Below are positions 16,076 through 24,329 of a stretch of DNA of 64,000 nucleotides, piece by piece. Source of the stretch: Parapusillimonas sp013416435 (lineage in GTDB: Bacteria; Pseudomonadota; Gammaproteobacteria; Burkholderiales; Burkholderiaceae_B); NCBI RefSeq assembly GCF_052180245.1, contig NZ_CP197474.1:4340001-4404000 (forward strand), read 5' to 3'. Numbering within the stretch: the first letter of the stretch is position 1; the number at the start of each line of letters is the position of its first letter. The notes below the pieces were generated by a model that was given only the letters and a program-made list of their open reading frames with translations, was not told the DNA's origin and did not search any database. Both the position numbers and the translations under genes were made by a program.

Positions 16076-17467
16076 TTACGGCCTTAACCAAAGCAGGGGA
16101 TTCACAGGGGTGCCCTGGTGCCGAATTTCAAAGTATAGACCCGGGTCGACCTGCCCGCCGGTGGCGCCCACGGTAGCAATGGTGTCGCCGCCATGGACGA
16201 TGTCGCCCACCCGTTTCAGCAGGCTCTGGTTGTAAGCATAGACGCTCAGGAACTTGGCGCCATGGTCGACGATCATGATGTTGCCGAATCCGCTGAGCCA
16301 ATTCGCATAGACCACGCGCCCTGCCTCGATGGCCCGCACCGCCGTCCCTTCCGGAGACCGCAGCACGATGCCGCGCCATAAGCCCCCTTCCGGCCTCTGC
16401 GCGCCGAAGCGGCCGAGCACTTCGCCCTGCACGGGATGCGGAAGCCCTTTGCGCAAGCCCTTGAAGCCGCCGGCGGGTTCCGTCCTGGTCTGCCGGCTGG
16501 CTTGTTCACGCGCCGTTTCGGCCTGCTCGACGCGCCTGGCCTGTTCCCGGGCCTTTTCCACTTGCAGCCGGGCCGTCTCCGCTTCCTGACGCTTGCGCTC
16601 GCGCTCGGCCCGCGCCTGGGCGTTGCGCGCTTCCTCTTCGGCCTTGCGCGCGGCCTCGCGCTGGCGCGCCAGCTCGGCGGCGCGCCGGGCGGCCTCCGCC
16701 TTGCGTTTTTCTTCCGCGATCCGTGCCTCTTCGGCCTGGCGGATGATGGCTTTCTCGAGGCCGGCGACCAGATCGCCCAGGCGGGCGTCATTGCGCGCCA
16801 GCCGCTGGGCCTGGCCGCGCTGCTCGGCAAGACGCGACTCGATGCGCACCAACACCTTGCTCCGCTCTTCCTTCTGCTTTTCGAGAGTAGCCTTCTGCTC
16901 GGATGTTTCTTCAAGCAGGAGCGCCAGTTCTTTGCGTCCGGCCTCGGTCCTTGCCTGCAAGGCATCCAGATGTGCCAGTGCTTCGCGCACGGCCTGCACC
17001 GCCGCCGCCTGCGCCTGCGTGACATAGCCCAGGTAGCTCAGTTCCCGGCCGATCTGCTGCGGATCATCACCCGAGAGCAGGGCCGTCCAGGGAGAGAGGC
17101 CGCTCGCGTACTGGGCGCGCAACTGCTCGCCCAGCTCGTGCTGGCGTTTGGCTAAAAGACGCTTCTGGTCTTCCGTCTGCCTGGCCAGGGCCTTCAGTTC
17201 GCTCTCGGCGTGCTGGCGGCGCTCGGAGAGTTCCGCCAGCCGGCGATTGATGGCCGAGATGGCCGATTCGGATTCTTTCAACTCGCCGGCCGCGTCGCGG
17301 CGCGAAGACTCCTGGCTGTCTATTTCCTTTTGCAGCAGTTCGATCTGCTCTCGCAGCTCGTTCTGCTGCTTCTTCGCCACCGCCTGCTTTTCAGCCAGCG
17401 TGGGCTCCGCGGCCATGGCCACGCCGGTTCCCAGGACGAACACCAGCAAGCCGGCCGCAATCCTCAT
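16076..17467 (-). CDS. EnvC-like murein hydrolase activator (degenerate LytM/M23)
   Basis: EnvC-type proteins activate septal amidases rather than cutting peptidoglycan themselves. The 463-residue precursor has a signal peptide (cleavage near AMA-AEP, about residue 20), long coiled-coil segments rich in Glu, Lys, Gln and Arg (about 25-320), and a C-terminal M23 domain. The usual zinc ligands appear lost: the metal motif reads GGLWRGIVLRSPEG, with no H-x3-D, and the HLHFE position reads GLYFEIR. That matches EnvC rather than an active endopeptidase. It lies between gpmA and ctpA, two bases downstream of gpmA. Confidence 0.9.
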   Translation of the reverse strand: MRIAAGLLVFVLGTGVAMAAEPTLAEKQAVAKKQQNELREQIELLQKEIDSQESSRRDAAGELKESESAISAINRRLAELSERRQHAESELKALARQTEDQKRLLAKRQHELGEQLRAQYASGLSPWTALLSGDDPQQIGRELSYLGYVTQAQAAAVQAVREALAHLDALQARTEAGRKELALLLEETSEQKATLEKQKEERSKVLVRIESRLAEQRGQAQRLARNDARLGDLVAGLEKAIIRQAEEARIAEEKRKAEAARRAAELARQREAARKAEEEARNAQARAERERKRQEAETARLQVEKAREQARRVEQAETAREQASRQTRTEPAGGFKGLRKGLPHPVQGEVLGRFGAQRPEGGLWRGIVLRSPEGTAVRAIEAGRVVYANWLSGFGNIMIVDHGAKFLSVYAYNQSLLKRVGDIVHGGDTIATVGATGGQVDPGLYFEIRHQGTPVNPLLWLRP

Positions 17468-17469
17468 GC

Positions 17470-18219
17470 TTATTTGCCCGCCTTGCCCTGATTGGCGACA
17501 GCCGTCATCGCCGCTTCGATTTCGGCGGGATCGCCAAGATAATAATGGCGGATGGGGCGCAGATCGTCGTCCAGCTCGTAGACCAGCGGCTGGCCGGTGG
17601 GGATGTTCAGATGAACGATGTCGTCGTCGGAGATGCCGTCCAGGTGCTTGATCAGGGCGCGCAGGCTGTTGCCGTGCGCGGCGATCAGAACCCGGCGGCC
17701 GGCGCGTACGGCGGGTGCGATCGATTCGTTCCAGAAAGGCAGGACGCGCGCCACGGTGTCTTTCAGGCACTCTGTGGCCGGCAGCTTGTCGGCGCCGATC
17801 TTGGCATAGCGCCGGTCGAAGCGGGGATGGCGCGGATCGTCGAGCTCCAGAGGATCGGGTGCGATGGCATAGGCGCGGCGCCAGATCAGTACTTGTTCAT
17901 CGCCGAACTTGGCAGCCGTCTCGGCCTTGTTCAGCCCTTGCAGTGCGCCGTAATGCCGTTCGTTCAGCCGCCAGCTGAGTCCGACCGGCGTGTACATGGC
18001 GTCCATGGCATCCAGCGCGATCCACAACGTGCGAATGGCCCGCTTCAGAACGGACGAATAGGCCAGGTCGAACTCGAAACCCTTTTCCTTGAGCAGCTCG
18101 CCGGCCAGGCGCGCCTGCTCGCGCCCGCCCTCGGTCAAGTCGACGTCGGTCCAGCCCGTGAAGCGGTTTTCAAGATTCCACTGGCTTTCGCCGTGGCGCA
18201 TCAGAACAAGTTTATGCAT
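17470..18219 (-). CDS. gpmA: 2,3-bisphosphoglycerate-dependent phosphoglycerate mutase
   Basis: GpmA interconverts 3- and 2-phosphoglycerate. The 249-residue protein has the phosphohistidine motif LMRHGESQWN (about His9), FTGWTDVDLTEGG, the ERHYGALQGLNK segment and the second histidine in IAAHGNSLRAL. These are hallmarks of the dPGM class. It is transcribed away from the rhodanese gene and is followed by envC-ctpA-thiF/moeB in a compact minus-strand group. Confidence 0.96.
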   Translation of the reverse strand: MHKLVLMRHGESQWNLENRFTGWTDVDLTEGGREQARLAGELLKEKGFEFDLAYSSVLKRAIRTLWIALDAMDAMYTPVGLSWRLNERHYGALQGLNKAETAAKFGDEQVLIWRRAYAIAPDPLELDDPRHPRFDRRYAKIGADKLPATECLKDTVARVLPFWNESIAPAVRAGRRVLIAAHGNSLRALIKHLDGISDDDIVHLNIPTGQPLVYELDDDLRPIRHYYLGDPAEIEAAMTAVANQGKAGK

Positions 18220-18235
18220 GACAAAAATCGCCTAA

Positions 18236-18264
18236 AAGTTGAAATTCTTCGTCCATTTTATAAT
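18236..18264 (+). promoter_or_regulatory. Putative sigma-70 promoter for the rhodanese-grxC-secB-gpsA group
   Basis: A perfect TATAAT lies at 18259-18264 in the divergent gpmA/rhodanese gap, about 45 bases before the GTG start. The -35 position at 17 bases' spacing reads AAGTTG, a weak match; TTGAAA at 18239-18244 is too close. The -10 is the main support. Confidence 0.4.
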
Positions 18265-18308
18265 CCCCGGATTCAGCCCATTTTCCAAGGGCCTATTCGG
18301 GATACATC

Positions 18309-18719
18309 GTGGACTTTTTTCTTGACCAGAACAACCTCATACTCGTCTTCATCGCCATCGCCGCCGCAGTCATGCTGGCCTTGCCGAACCTGCTGAAAGG
18401 CGGCTCGAAAACCGTAGGCGTCAACGAAGCCGTCAAGCTGGCGAACGACCAGCAGGGCATGTTCATCGATGTGCGCAGCGCCGAATCGTTCAAACACGGC
18501 AGCATACCGCAGGCACGCAATATGCCCGCATCGGATATCTCCGCCAAGCAGGCCGCCTTGCCCAAGGACAAGCCCATCATCGTCGTCTGCGACCAAGGCC
18601 GCGACTCGGCGCGCGTTGCGAGCGCGCTGCGCAAGCAAGGCCACGCGGGCGCCGTAAGCCTGGAAGGCGGGCTGCGCGCATGGCTGCAAGCCGGCCTGCC
18701 GCTGACCAAAAAGAACTGA
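18309..18719 (+). CDS. Membrane-anchored rhodanese-like sulfurtransferase
   Basis: The 136-residue product has an N-terminal membrane segment (about 9-29) and one rhodanese domain with MFIDVRSAESFKHGSIPQARN and the active-site Cys94 in VVCDQGRDSARVA. The start codon is GTG. The active loop differs from the CRxGxR of thiosulfate sulfurtransferases, so the sulfur donor is unknown. The order rhodanese-grxC-secB-gpsA is shared with many beta- and gammaproteobacteria (YibN in E. coli). Confidence 0.9.
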   Translation: MDFFLDQNNLILVFIAIAAAVMLALPNLLKGGSKTVGVNEAVKLANDQQGMFIDVRSAESFKHGSIPQARNMPASDISAKQAALPKDKPIIVVCDQGRDSARVASALRKQGHAGAVSLEGGLRAWLQAGLPLTKKN

Positions 18720-18745
18720 CCTCTTTGTACCGGTAAAGGAATCTC

Positions 18746-19003
18746 ATGGCTACCGTAACGATGTACTGCACCGCAGTGTGCCCTTATTGCGTACGCGCCG
18801 AAATGCTCTTGAAGCAGCGCGGCGTCAGTGAAATCCAAAAGATCCGCATCGACCTGGACCCCGGCCAGCGCGCCATCATGATGGAACGCACCGGTCGCCG
18901 CACCGTACCCCAGATCTACATCGGCGATACCCATGTCGGCGGCTTCGATGACCTTGCCGCACTGGACCGCGCCAACGGCCTGCTGCCCTTGCTGGCCGGC
19001 TGA
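18746..19003 (+). CDS. grxC: Glutaredoxin 3
   Basis: This is a small dithiol glutaredoxin, 85 residues, that reduces disulfides with glutathione. The active site is CPYC (Cys12, Cys15) and TVPQIYIGDTHVGGFDDL carries the cis-Pro and glutathione-binding residues. A third cysteine lies at position 8. A purine-rich AAAGGA precedes the ATG. It is followed by secB after 89 bases, which probably hold a secondary promoter. Confidence 0.95.
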   Translation: MATVTMYCTAVCPYCVRAEMLLKQRGVSEIQKIRIDLDPGQRAIMMERTGRRTVPQIYIGDTHVGGFDDLAALDRANGLLPLLAG

Positions 19004-19092
19004 CCCGCGTCCGTCGCACCCTGGGGCCGGTCAACGCTGAAAGGTCCCGGGCTTACACTCACGTTTCATCTTATTCTAACCAGGACACAAAA

Positions 19093-19611
19093 ATGGCCGA
19101 GAACCAGAACAGCCACGACCAGCAAGCCAGCAACGATCCCAGCTTCAGCCTGCAGCGCACTTACATCAAAGACTTGTCGGTCGAAATGCCCAACGCTCCC
19201 GAGATCTTCCTGGAGCAGGAAGGTCCCACCGTCGAGGTGTCGATCAACGTCGGCGGACAGCGACTGGCCGAGACCATCTTCGAAGCCACCGTCACGGCTA
19301 CCGTGACCACGCGCATCCAGGACAAGGTCCTGTATCTCGTCGAGGCCACGCAGGCAGGCATCTTCGAAGCGGCCAACATTCCCGCCGAACAGCTCGACCC
19401 GCTGATCGGCATCGTCTGCCCCACCATGCTCTACCCCTACCTGCGCGCGAACGTGGCCGACGCCATCAATCGCACCTCGCTGCCGGCCCTGCATCTGGCC
19501 GAGGTCAACTTCCAGGCTCTGTACGAGCAGCGCATCGCCCAGCTCGCCGAAGAGCAGAACCAGCAGCAGGACTCCGGCATCATCCTCCCCCCCGGCGCAA
19601 CACGCCAGTAA
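19093..19611 (+). CDS. secB: Protein-export chaperone SecB
   Basis: SecB is the tetrameric cytoplasmic chaperone that keeps preproteins unfolded and hands them to SecA. The 172-residue protein has the SecB core from FSLQRTYIKDLSVEMPNAP through GIVCPTMLYPYLRANVADAINRTSLPALHLAEVNFQALY. Both termini are Gln/Asn-rich. It lies between grxC and gpsA, its usual place. Confidence 0.96.
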   Translation: MAENQNSHDQQASNDPSFSLQRTYIKDLSVEMPNAPEIFLEQEGPTVEVSINVGGQRLAETIFEATVTATVTTRIQDKVLYLVEATQAGIFEAANIPAEQLDPLIGIVCPTMLYPYLRANVADAINRTSLPALHLAEVNFQALYEQRIAQLAEEQNQQQDSGIILPPGATRQ

Positions 19612-19628
19612 ACGCCAAGAGCCGCCTC

Positions 19629-20687
19629 ATGAGCGCCGTACCGCCCCCCGTCCGCGTTTCCGTCATTGGCGCTGGAAGCTGGGGCACCGCGCTCGCGGCG
19701 CTGGCCTGCAAACAGGCCGGCGCGGTACTCTGGGCCCGTGACCCGGCACTGGCCCTGGAGATCCAGCGAACACGGTGCAACGGCCGCTACCTGCCTGAAA
19801 TCCGGCTGCCCGACACGCTCGAAGCCACGTCCGACTTCAAGCATGCCTTGATGCATGCCTGCTCCGACCCGGCGCGCGGGCTCATCGTGCTGGGCGTTCC
19901 GGTGGCGGGCCTGCGGGATACCTGCATCCGGCTCGCCGACGCGTTGCGTCACCTTCCTCATGCCGGCCTGAGCATCGTCTGGACCTGCAAAGGCTTCCAG
20001 CCCGAAACAGGCGAACTGCCGCATGAGATCGCACGCGCCGCCTTCAAGGCGCTGCCGGCCGTCGGGCTGGGTGTGCTCTCGGGCCCATCATTCGCGCACG
20101 AGGTCGCCAGAGGCCTGCCCGTGGCCCTGACCATCGCCACGCTCGAGCCACGCACGGCGCAGGCGGTCACCGCCGCCATGCATGGCAATAGCGCACGCAT
20201 CTACAACAGCGAGGACATCGTCGGCGTGGAAGTCGGCGGCGCCCTCAAGAACATCATCGCGATAGCCTGCGGCATTGCCGACGGCCTGGAGCTCGGCACC
20301 AATGCACGCGCCGCCCTCATCACGCGCGGGCTGGCCGAAATGCAGCGGCTGGGCGTCGCGCTTGGCGGCCAGGCGGAAACCTTTTCCGGGCTCACCGGTC
20401 TGGGCGACTTGGTCCTGACGGCCACCGGCCCTCTGTCGCGCAATCGGCAAGTCGGGCTGGCCATCGGGCAGGGCCGCAGGCTGGATGAGGTCCTGGCCGG
20501 CGGCATGACTGCCGAGGGGGTGCGCTGCGCGCAGGCCGCCAGGGACCTCGGCCGGCGCCATGGCGTCGATTTGCCCATCACCGAGACCGTGTGCCAGGTA
20601 TTATTCGAGGGGCTCGCACCGCAGGAGGCGGTCACCGGCCTGCTGTCCCGCGTTGCCCGATCCGAATCACCGCTCGCTCCGCGCTAG
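19629..20687 (+). CDS. gpsA: Glycerol-3-phosphate dehydrogenase [NAD(P)+]
   Basis: GpsA reduces dihydroxyacetone phosphate to sn-glycerol-3-phosphate for phospholipid synthesis. The 352-residue protein has the dinucleotide fold VSVIGAGSWGTALAALA, the LSGPSFAHEVARGLP motif, and VEVGGALKNIIAIACGIADGL with the catalytic Lys. It starts 17 bases after secB. It would normally be followed by trmL in this gene order, but a Bug receptor gene bracketed by repeats intervenes. Confidence 0.96.
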   Translation: MSAVPPPVRVSVIGAGSWGTALAALACKQAGAVLWARDPALALEIQRTRCNGRYLPEIRLPDTLEATSDFKHALMHACSDPARGLIVLGVPVAGLRDTCIRLADALRHLPHAGLSIVWTCKGFQPETGELPHEIARAAFKALPAVGLGVLSGPSFAHEVARGLPVALTIATLEPRTAQAVTAAMHGNSARIYNSEDIVGVEVGGALKNIIAIACGIADGLELGTNARAALITRGLAEMQRLGVALGGQAETFSGLTGLGDLVLTATGPLSRNRQVGLAIGQGRRLDEVLAGGMTAEGVRCAQAARDLGRRHGVDLPITETVCQVLFEGLAPQEAVTGLLSRVARSESPLAPR

Positions 20688-20691
20688 GCCC

Positions 20692-20771
20692 GGGGTCAGA
20701 CCCTGCAAGGGGTCTGACCCCTCATCACGTACGAATGACCTGGGGTCGGACCCCATGCGGGGTCCGACCCC
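20692..20771. repeat. Palindromic repeat cluster 4, between gpsA and a Bug receptor
   Basis: Two 30-bp copies are present: 20692-20721 (A/T type, spacer TGCA region imperfect) and 20742-20771 (G/C type, spacer ATGC). They start five bases after the gpsA stop. With cluster 5 they bracket the Bug receptor gene on both sides. Confidence 0.9.
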
Positions 20772-20817
20772 TCCCTTTTCACAGCGTAGTCTTCTTTTTC
20801 TGAAACAAGGATATCCC

Positions 20818-21813
20818 ATGTCACGCTCTCCCTCCACGCGCCGCTTGCGGGCGTCCATCCTGGGCCTGGCCGCGGCAGGACTGTTCGCCCTGTCCGCCGC
20901 CGCCCAGGCCGCCTGGCCAGACCGCCCGATCCAGATGATCGTTCCTTTCCCTGCCGGATCCTCGCCCGACATCCTGGCGCGAGCAATCGCCGAGCCCTTG
21001 TCGGCCGATCTCGGCCAGGCAATCGTCGTCGACAACAAGCCCGGCGCGGGCGGAAACATCGGCACCCGCTTTGCCAGCAAGGCAAAACCGGACGGCTACA
21101 CCATTCTGCTCACCATCAACGGCCCCATGGTGACGGCCCCCACGCTGTACAAGAAGACACTGGGCTACGACCCCTTGAAGGACCTTGCGCCCATCACGCT
21201 GGTCGGCACCAGCCCGAACGTGCTGGTGGTGCCCGCCAACTCGCCCGCCGCCAACGCTCAGGAATTCGTCGCCCTGGCGAAAAGCAAACCCGGCGAACTG
21301 AACTACGGCACCGTGGGTCCGGGCAGCTCCTCGCACTTGGCGATGGCCATGCTGGAGCATCAGGCCGGCATCAAGCTGCAGCAAATTCCCTATACGGGTT
21401 TCCCGCAGATCATCACCTCCATCCTCGCCGGCGACATCCAGGCGGGTTTCATGGTGCCCGGCATCGCAATGAGCCAGGTCAAGGCGGGCAAGGCGAAAGT
21501 CCTGGGCATCACCAGCCTGCAAGCCAGCGACGTGCTGCCCGGCCTGCCGACCATGGCCGAGCAAGGCTTCAAGGATTTCGAATCGATTTCCTGGGACGCC
21601 ATCTTCGTTCCGGCCGGCACGCCTGACGACATCGTCCAGAAGCTCAATTCCGCCATCCGCAAAGTCATCGACCGCGATGAGGTCAAGGCAAAGATGGCGG
21701 CACTGTATTTCACGCCCGCGGCCTCCACGCCCGAAGAACTGACCACGCTGGTGGTCAATGAAAAGAAACGCTGGGATGAAGTCATCAACCGGCTGGGCCT
21801 GTCGTTGGATTGA
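20818..21813 (+). CDS. Bug-family (TctC-like) periplasmic solute-binding protein
   Basis: This is a secreted receptor of the Bug family, which binds carboxylates or amino acids and is greatly expanded in Bordetella relatives. The 331-residue precursor has a signal peptide ending near AQA-AWPDRP, then the family N-terminus RPIQMIVPFPAGSSPDILAR and NKPGAGGNIGTRFASKAKPDGY, characteristic of the fold. An AAGGA-like site precedes the ATG. No tctA or tctB membrane partner is adjacent, so it is an orphan. The ligand is unknown. It lies between repeat clusters 4 and 5. Confidence 0.93.
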   Translation: MSRSPSTRRLRASILGLAAAGLFALSAAAQAAWPDRPIQMIVPFPAGSSPDILARAIAEPLSADLGQAIVVDNKPGAGGNIGTRFASKAKPDGYTILLTINGPMVTAPTLYKKTLGYDPLKDLAPITLVGTSPNVLVVPANSPAANAQEFVALAKSKPGELNYGTVGPGSSSHLAMAMLEHQAGIKLQQIPYTGFPQIITSILAGDIQAGFMVPGIAMSQVKAGKAKVLGITSLQASDVLPGLPTMAEQGFKDFESISWDAIFVPAGTPDDIVQKLNSAIRKVIDRDEVKAKMAALYFTPAASTPEELTTLVVNEKKRWDEVINRLGLSLD

Positions 21814-21821
21814 CCTTGTCG

Positions 21822-21898
21822 GGGGTCAGACCCCGAATGGGGTCTGACCCCAACATCCGTCGCCTCAAGGGGTCAGACCCCGTACGGGGTCTGACCCC
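21822..21898. repeat. Palindromic repeat cluster 5, between the Bug receptor and trmL
   Basis: The copies are at 21822-21851 (spacer GAAT) and 21869-21898 (perfect, spacer GTAC). They fill the 88-base space between two converging stop codons; the second copy ends three bases before the trmL stop. Confidence 0.92.
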
Positions 21899-21901
21899 AA
21901 C

Positions 21902-22372
21902 TCAAACGCTGCCCTGGTAGCCCGCCTGCCGCCAGGCCTCATAAACCGTGACGGCGACCGCATTGGACAGGTTGAGGCTGCGCTGCGCGGGCATCATGGG
22001 TAGCCGCAAGCGCTGCCCATCGGGAAACAGCGCCAGTTGTTCCGCCGACAGACCGGCCGTTTCCCGCCCGAACACGAACACATCGGCGGGTCGCAATGGC
22101 ACTGAACCGATAAGGCGTGAACCTTTGGTCGTCATCGCGAAACAGCGCATGGGATCCCCGCCGATGCGGTTCAAGGCGGTCTGCAAGTCGTCATGCACCT
22201 GGACGCGCGCCCATTCGTGATAATCCAGGCCCGCCCGCTTGAGCTTCTTGTCCTCGAGCTCGAACCCCAAAGGGCGAACCAGATGCAGGTCCGCCCCCGT
22301 ATTCGCGGCCAACCGGATCACATTGCCGGTGTTCGGCGGAATCTCGGGCGATACCAGAACGATATGAAACAT
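21902..22372 (-). CDS. trmL: tRNA (cytidine(34)-2'-O)-methyltransferase TrmL
   Basis: TrmL methylates the ribose of the wobble base in some leucine tRNAs. The 156-residue protein is a minimal SPOUT enzyme with MFHIVLVSPEIPPNTGNVIR, the VFGRETAGLS loop and the C-terminal LPMMPAQRSLNLSNAVAVTVYEAWRQ knot motif. It is followed 18 bases upstream on this strand by comF, which probably shares its transcript. Confidence 0.95.
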   Translation of the reverse strand: MFHIVLVSPEIPPNTGNVIRLAANTGADLHLVRPLGFELEDKKLKRAGLDYHEWARVQVHDDLQTALNRIGGDPMRCFAMTTKGSRLIGSVPLRPADVFVFGRETAGLSAEQLALFPDGQRLRLPMMPAQRSLNLSNAVAVTVYEAWRQAGYQGSV

Positions 22373-22390
22373 GAACCATCCGTCAAAGAA

Positions 22391-23161
22391 TCAATAAGGC
22401 GTGCGCGCCACGACCAGCCCGCACACCGAGGCCGCGCCCGCCTCCTTCAGGGCAAGCGCGATGCTGTGCAGCGTGCTGCCCGTGGTGAGCACGTCGTCCA
22501 CGATCGCGACATGCAGCCCCGAGACATCGCCCACGCAGCGAAACAGCGAGCGCGCATGCAGGCGGCGCTCACGCCGGTTCAGGCGGGTCTGGCTTTCGCC
22601 GTCGCGTGTCCTGACCACCCATTCGGGACGGTAGGCAAGCCGCAATCGGCCGGAAAGGGATCGCGCGATCTCGGCGGCGGGGTTGAAGCCCCGCCGCAAT
22701 ACGGCGGCTCGGCTGGACGGCACGCAAACCAGGATTGTAGCCTCGGGAAGGCATGGCTCGGCATACGCCACCGCATCGGCCAGCAGCCCCGCCAGAACGC
22801 CGGCGCACATGAATCGTCCCCGACTCTTGAAGTAATGAATGAGCAGATCGCCCGGTGCCGCGTAATCGAAGGCGGCGATCACGCGGTCGAAAGCAAAGCC
22901 GCCGTTCAGGCAGTCGGGACAATGCATGCGGCCATCCAGCCGAAGGTGGCAGACCGCGCAACGTGGGCTGCCGTCCGTCATGGACGCAAGAAGCAGGGCT
23001 CGACAGTCGTCGCAGAGCTGGCCTGCCTTCGATGTGTCCTGGCATAGATCACATAAGCCGGACGCCATAGCGGGCAGTTGGCGCCACAGCATGCGGGGCA
23101 TGCGCCGGAGAAGCGTGCCGCGCGCCGCAGCCGATTCGCGCAGGAAGTTCAGATACGCCAT
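22391..23161 (-). CDS. comF: ComF family phosphoribosyltransferase-like protein
   Basis: ComF proteins help take up or process single-stranded DNA in competent bacteria. The product (256 residues from the ATG at 23161; a GTG at 23185 would add eight) has an N-terminal zinc-finger region with CDLC, CDDC, CAVC and CPDC pairs, and a C-terminal PRTase domain with the PRPP-loop sequence VAIVDDVLTTGSTL. It is divergent from the bioC-like gene. With dprA at 33.7 kb it is one of two competence-related genes here. Confidence 0.9.
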   Translation of the reverse strand: MAYLNFLRESAAARGTLLRRMPRMLWRQLPAMASGLCDLCQDTSKAGQLCDDCRALLLASMTDGSPRCAVCHLRLDGRMHCPDCLNGGFAFDRVIAAFDYAAPGDLLIHYFKSRGRFMCAGVLAGLLADAVAYAEPCLPEATILVCVPSSRAAVLRRGFNPAAEIARSLSGRLRLAYRPEWVVRTRDGESQTRLNRRERRLHARSLFRCVGDVSGLHVAIVDDVLTTGSTLHSIALALKEAGAASVCGLVVARTPY

Positions 23162-23273
23162 AATGATATCTACCGTTGCGGCCACCAGGCCTGTTCACGC
23201 CGACAGGCTCCATGCCTTTGGCCCCGCATCTGAGCACGAATCCCGTTTCAACGCCATTGTCCGCTAGCCATAA

Positions 23274-24227
23274 ATGTCCCAGCCTCCCCGATTGCGCGTC
23301 AGCGCGTCTCATGTCAACCAGCAATTCGCCCGCCGCAGCCCCCTGGACGCGGCGCAGTTCCTGTACGGTGAAATCGCCCAACGCATGCTGCAGCGCCTGA
23401 GCTACATACGCATCAAGCCCATAAAGGTGCTGGATGCCGGTTGCGGCGCCGGGCACGCGCTCGAACCGCTGCGCGCGCAATACCCCGATATGGACTATTC
23501 CGGACAGGACGCCTGCAAGACTTTGCTCAACGTGGCGCGGGACCGCTATGTCGCCAAGCCCGGCTTCTGGCAAAAGCTGCGCAACAAGCCGACGCCGCCG
23601 GTCCAGTTCCTGGAATCCGACATGGCCGATTCGGGCCTGCCCGCGGAAAGCATGGATCTGGTCTGGTCGAATATGGCGCTGCACTGGCATCCGGAACCCC
23701 ACAACGTTCTTGCCGAGTGGCGACGCATCCTGAAGCCAGGCGCGCTGGCCATGTTCTCATGCCTTGGGCCTGGTTCCCTGGCAGAACTGCGCGCCGCCGT
23801 GGAAGACGCGGGCCTGGGAACGCAGACACCACAGTTCGTCGATATGCACGACTTTGGCGACCTGCTGCTCGGACGCGGTTTCCTGGATCCCGTGATGGAT
23901 CAGGAAATCATCACTCTGACCTATCGCACACCCGAAAAACTGCTGGACGACATGCGCATCCTGGGCGGCAACCCCAGCCTGGACCGCCGGGCAGGCCTGC
24001 CCGGCAGGCAATGGATGAAACGGCTGCTCGCGGCGCTCGAGTCGCAGCGCCATCAAGACGGCACCATACACCTGAGCCTGGAAGTCGCCTATGGCCACGC
24101 CTGGCGCTCGGCCGCACACCGCACGCCAGCCGGTGAAACCCGCATTTCCGCCTCGTCGATAGGCCGCGCAGGCGACGCGAACGGCCCACGCCCCACCGTC
24201 AGGCCGCGCAAACCCGACGAGCTTTAA
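23274..24227 (+). CDS. BioC-like SAM-dependent methyltransferase
   Basis: The 317-residue protein is a class I methyltransferase with SAM motif KVLDAGCGAGHALEPL (51-66), the LDLVWSN-type motif (MDLVWSNMALHW) and LKPGALAMFSCLG. Its N-terminal VNQQFARRSPLDAAQFLYGEIAQRMLQRL matches malonyl-ACP O-methyltransferase BioC, which primes pimelate and biotin synthesis. No other biotin gene is adjacent, so the assignment rests on sequence alone. The Arg/Pro-rich C-terminal 40 residues look like an extension. Convergent with the OYE gene. Confidence 0.8.
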   Translation: MSQPPRLRVSASHVNQQFARRSPLDAAQFLYGEIAQRMLQRLSYIRIKPIKVLDAGCGAGHALEPLRAQYPDMDYSGQDACKTLLNVARDRYVAKPGFWQKLRNKPTPPVQFLESDMADSGLPAESMDLVWSNMALHWHPEPHNVLAEWRRILKPGALAMFSCLGPGSLAELRAAVEDAGLGTQTPQFVDMHDFGDLLLGRGFLDPVMDQEIITLTYRTPEKLLDDMRILGGNPSLDRRAGLPGRQWMKRLLAALESQRHQDGTIHLSLEVAYGHAWRSAAHRTPAGETRISASSIGRAGDANGPRPTVRPRKPDEL

Positions 24228-24248
24228 TGAGTGAGGGGTCGGAGGGGA

Positions 24249-24322
24249 GGGGTCAGACCCCGTACGGGGTCTGACCCCATGATTCCCTGCGCTTGTGGGG
24301 TCAGACCCATGGGTCTGACCCC
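24249..24322. repeat. Palindromic repeat cluster 6, between the bioC-like gene and the OYE gene
   Basis: A perfect 30-bp copy (spacer GTAC) is at 24249-24278, preceded by a partial GGGGTCGGA at 24235-24243. A shortened 26-bp palindrome is at 24297-24322, whose halves meet at CCCATGGG. This 26-bp form recurs in cluster 11. Confidence 0.9.
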
Positions 24323-24329
24323 TTACCTT

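Noticed and set aside
20560..20817. Upstream extension of the Bug receptor frame through repeat cluster 4 and into gpsA
   Set aside because: It exists because the palindrome has open phases; the signal peptide and ribosome site place the start at 20818.
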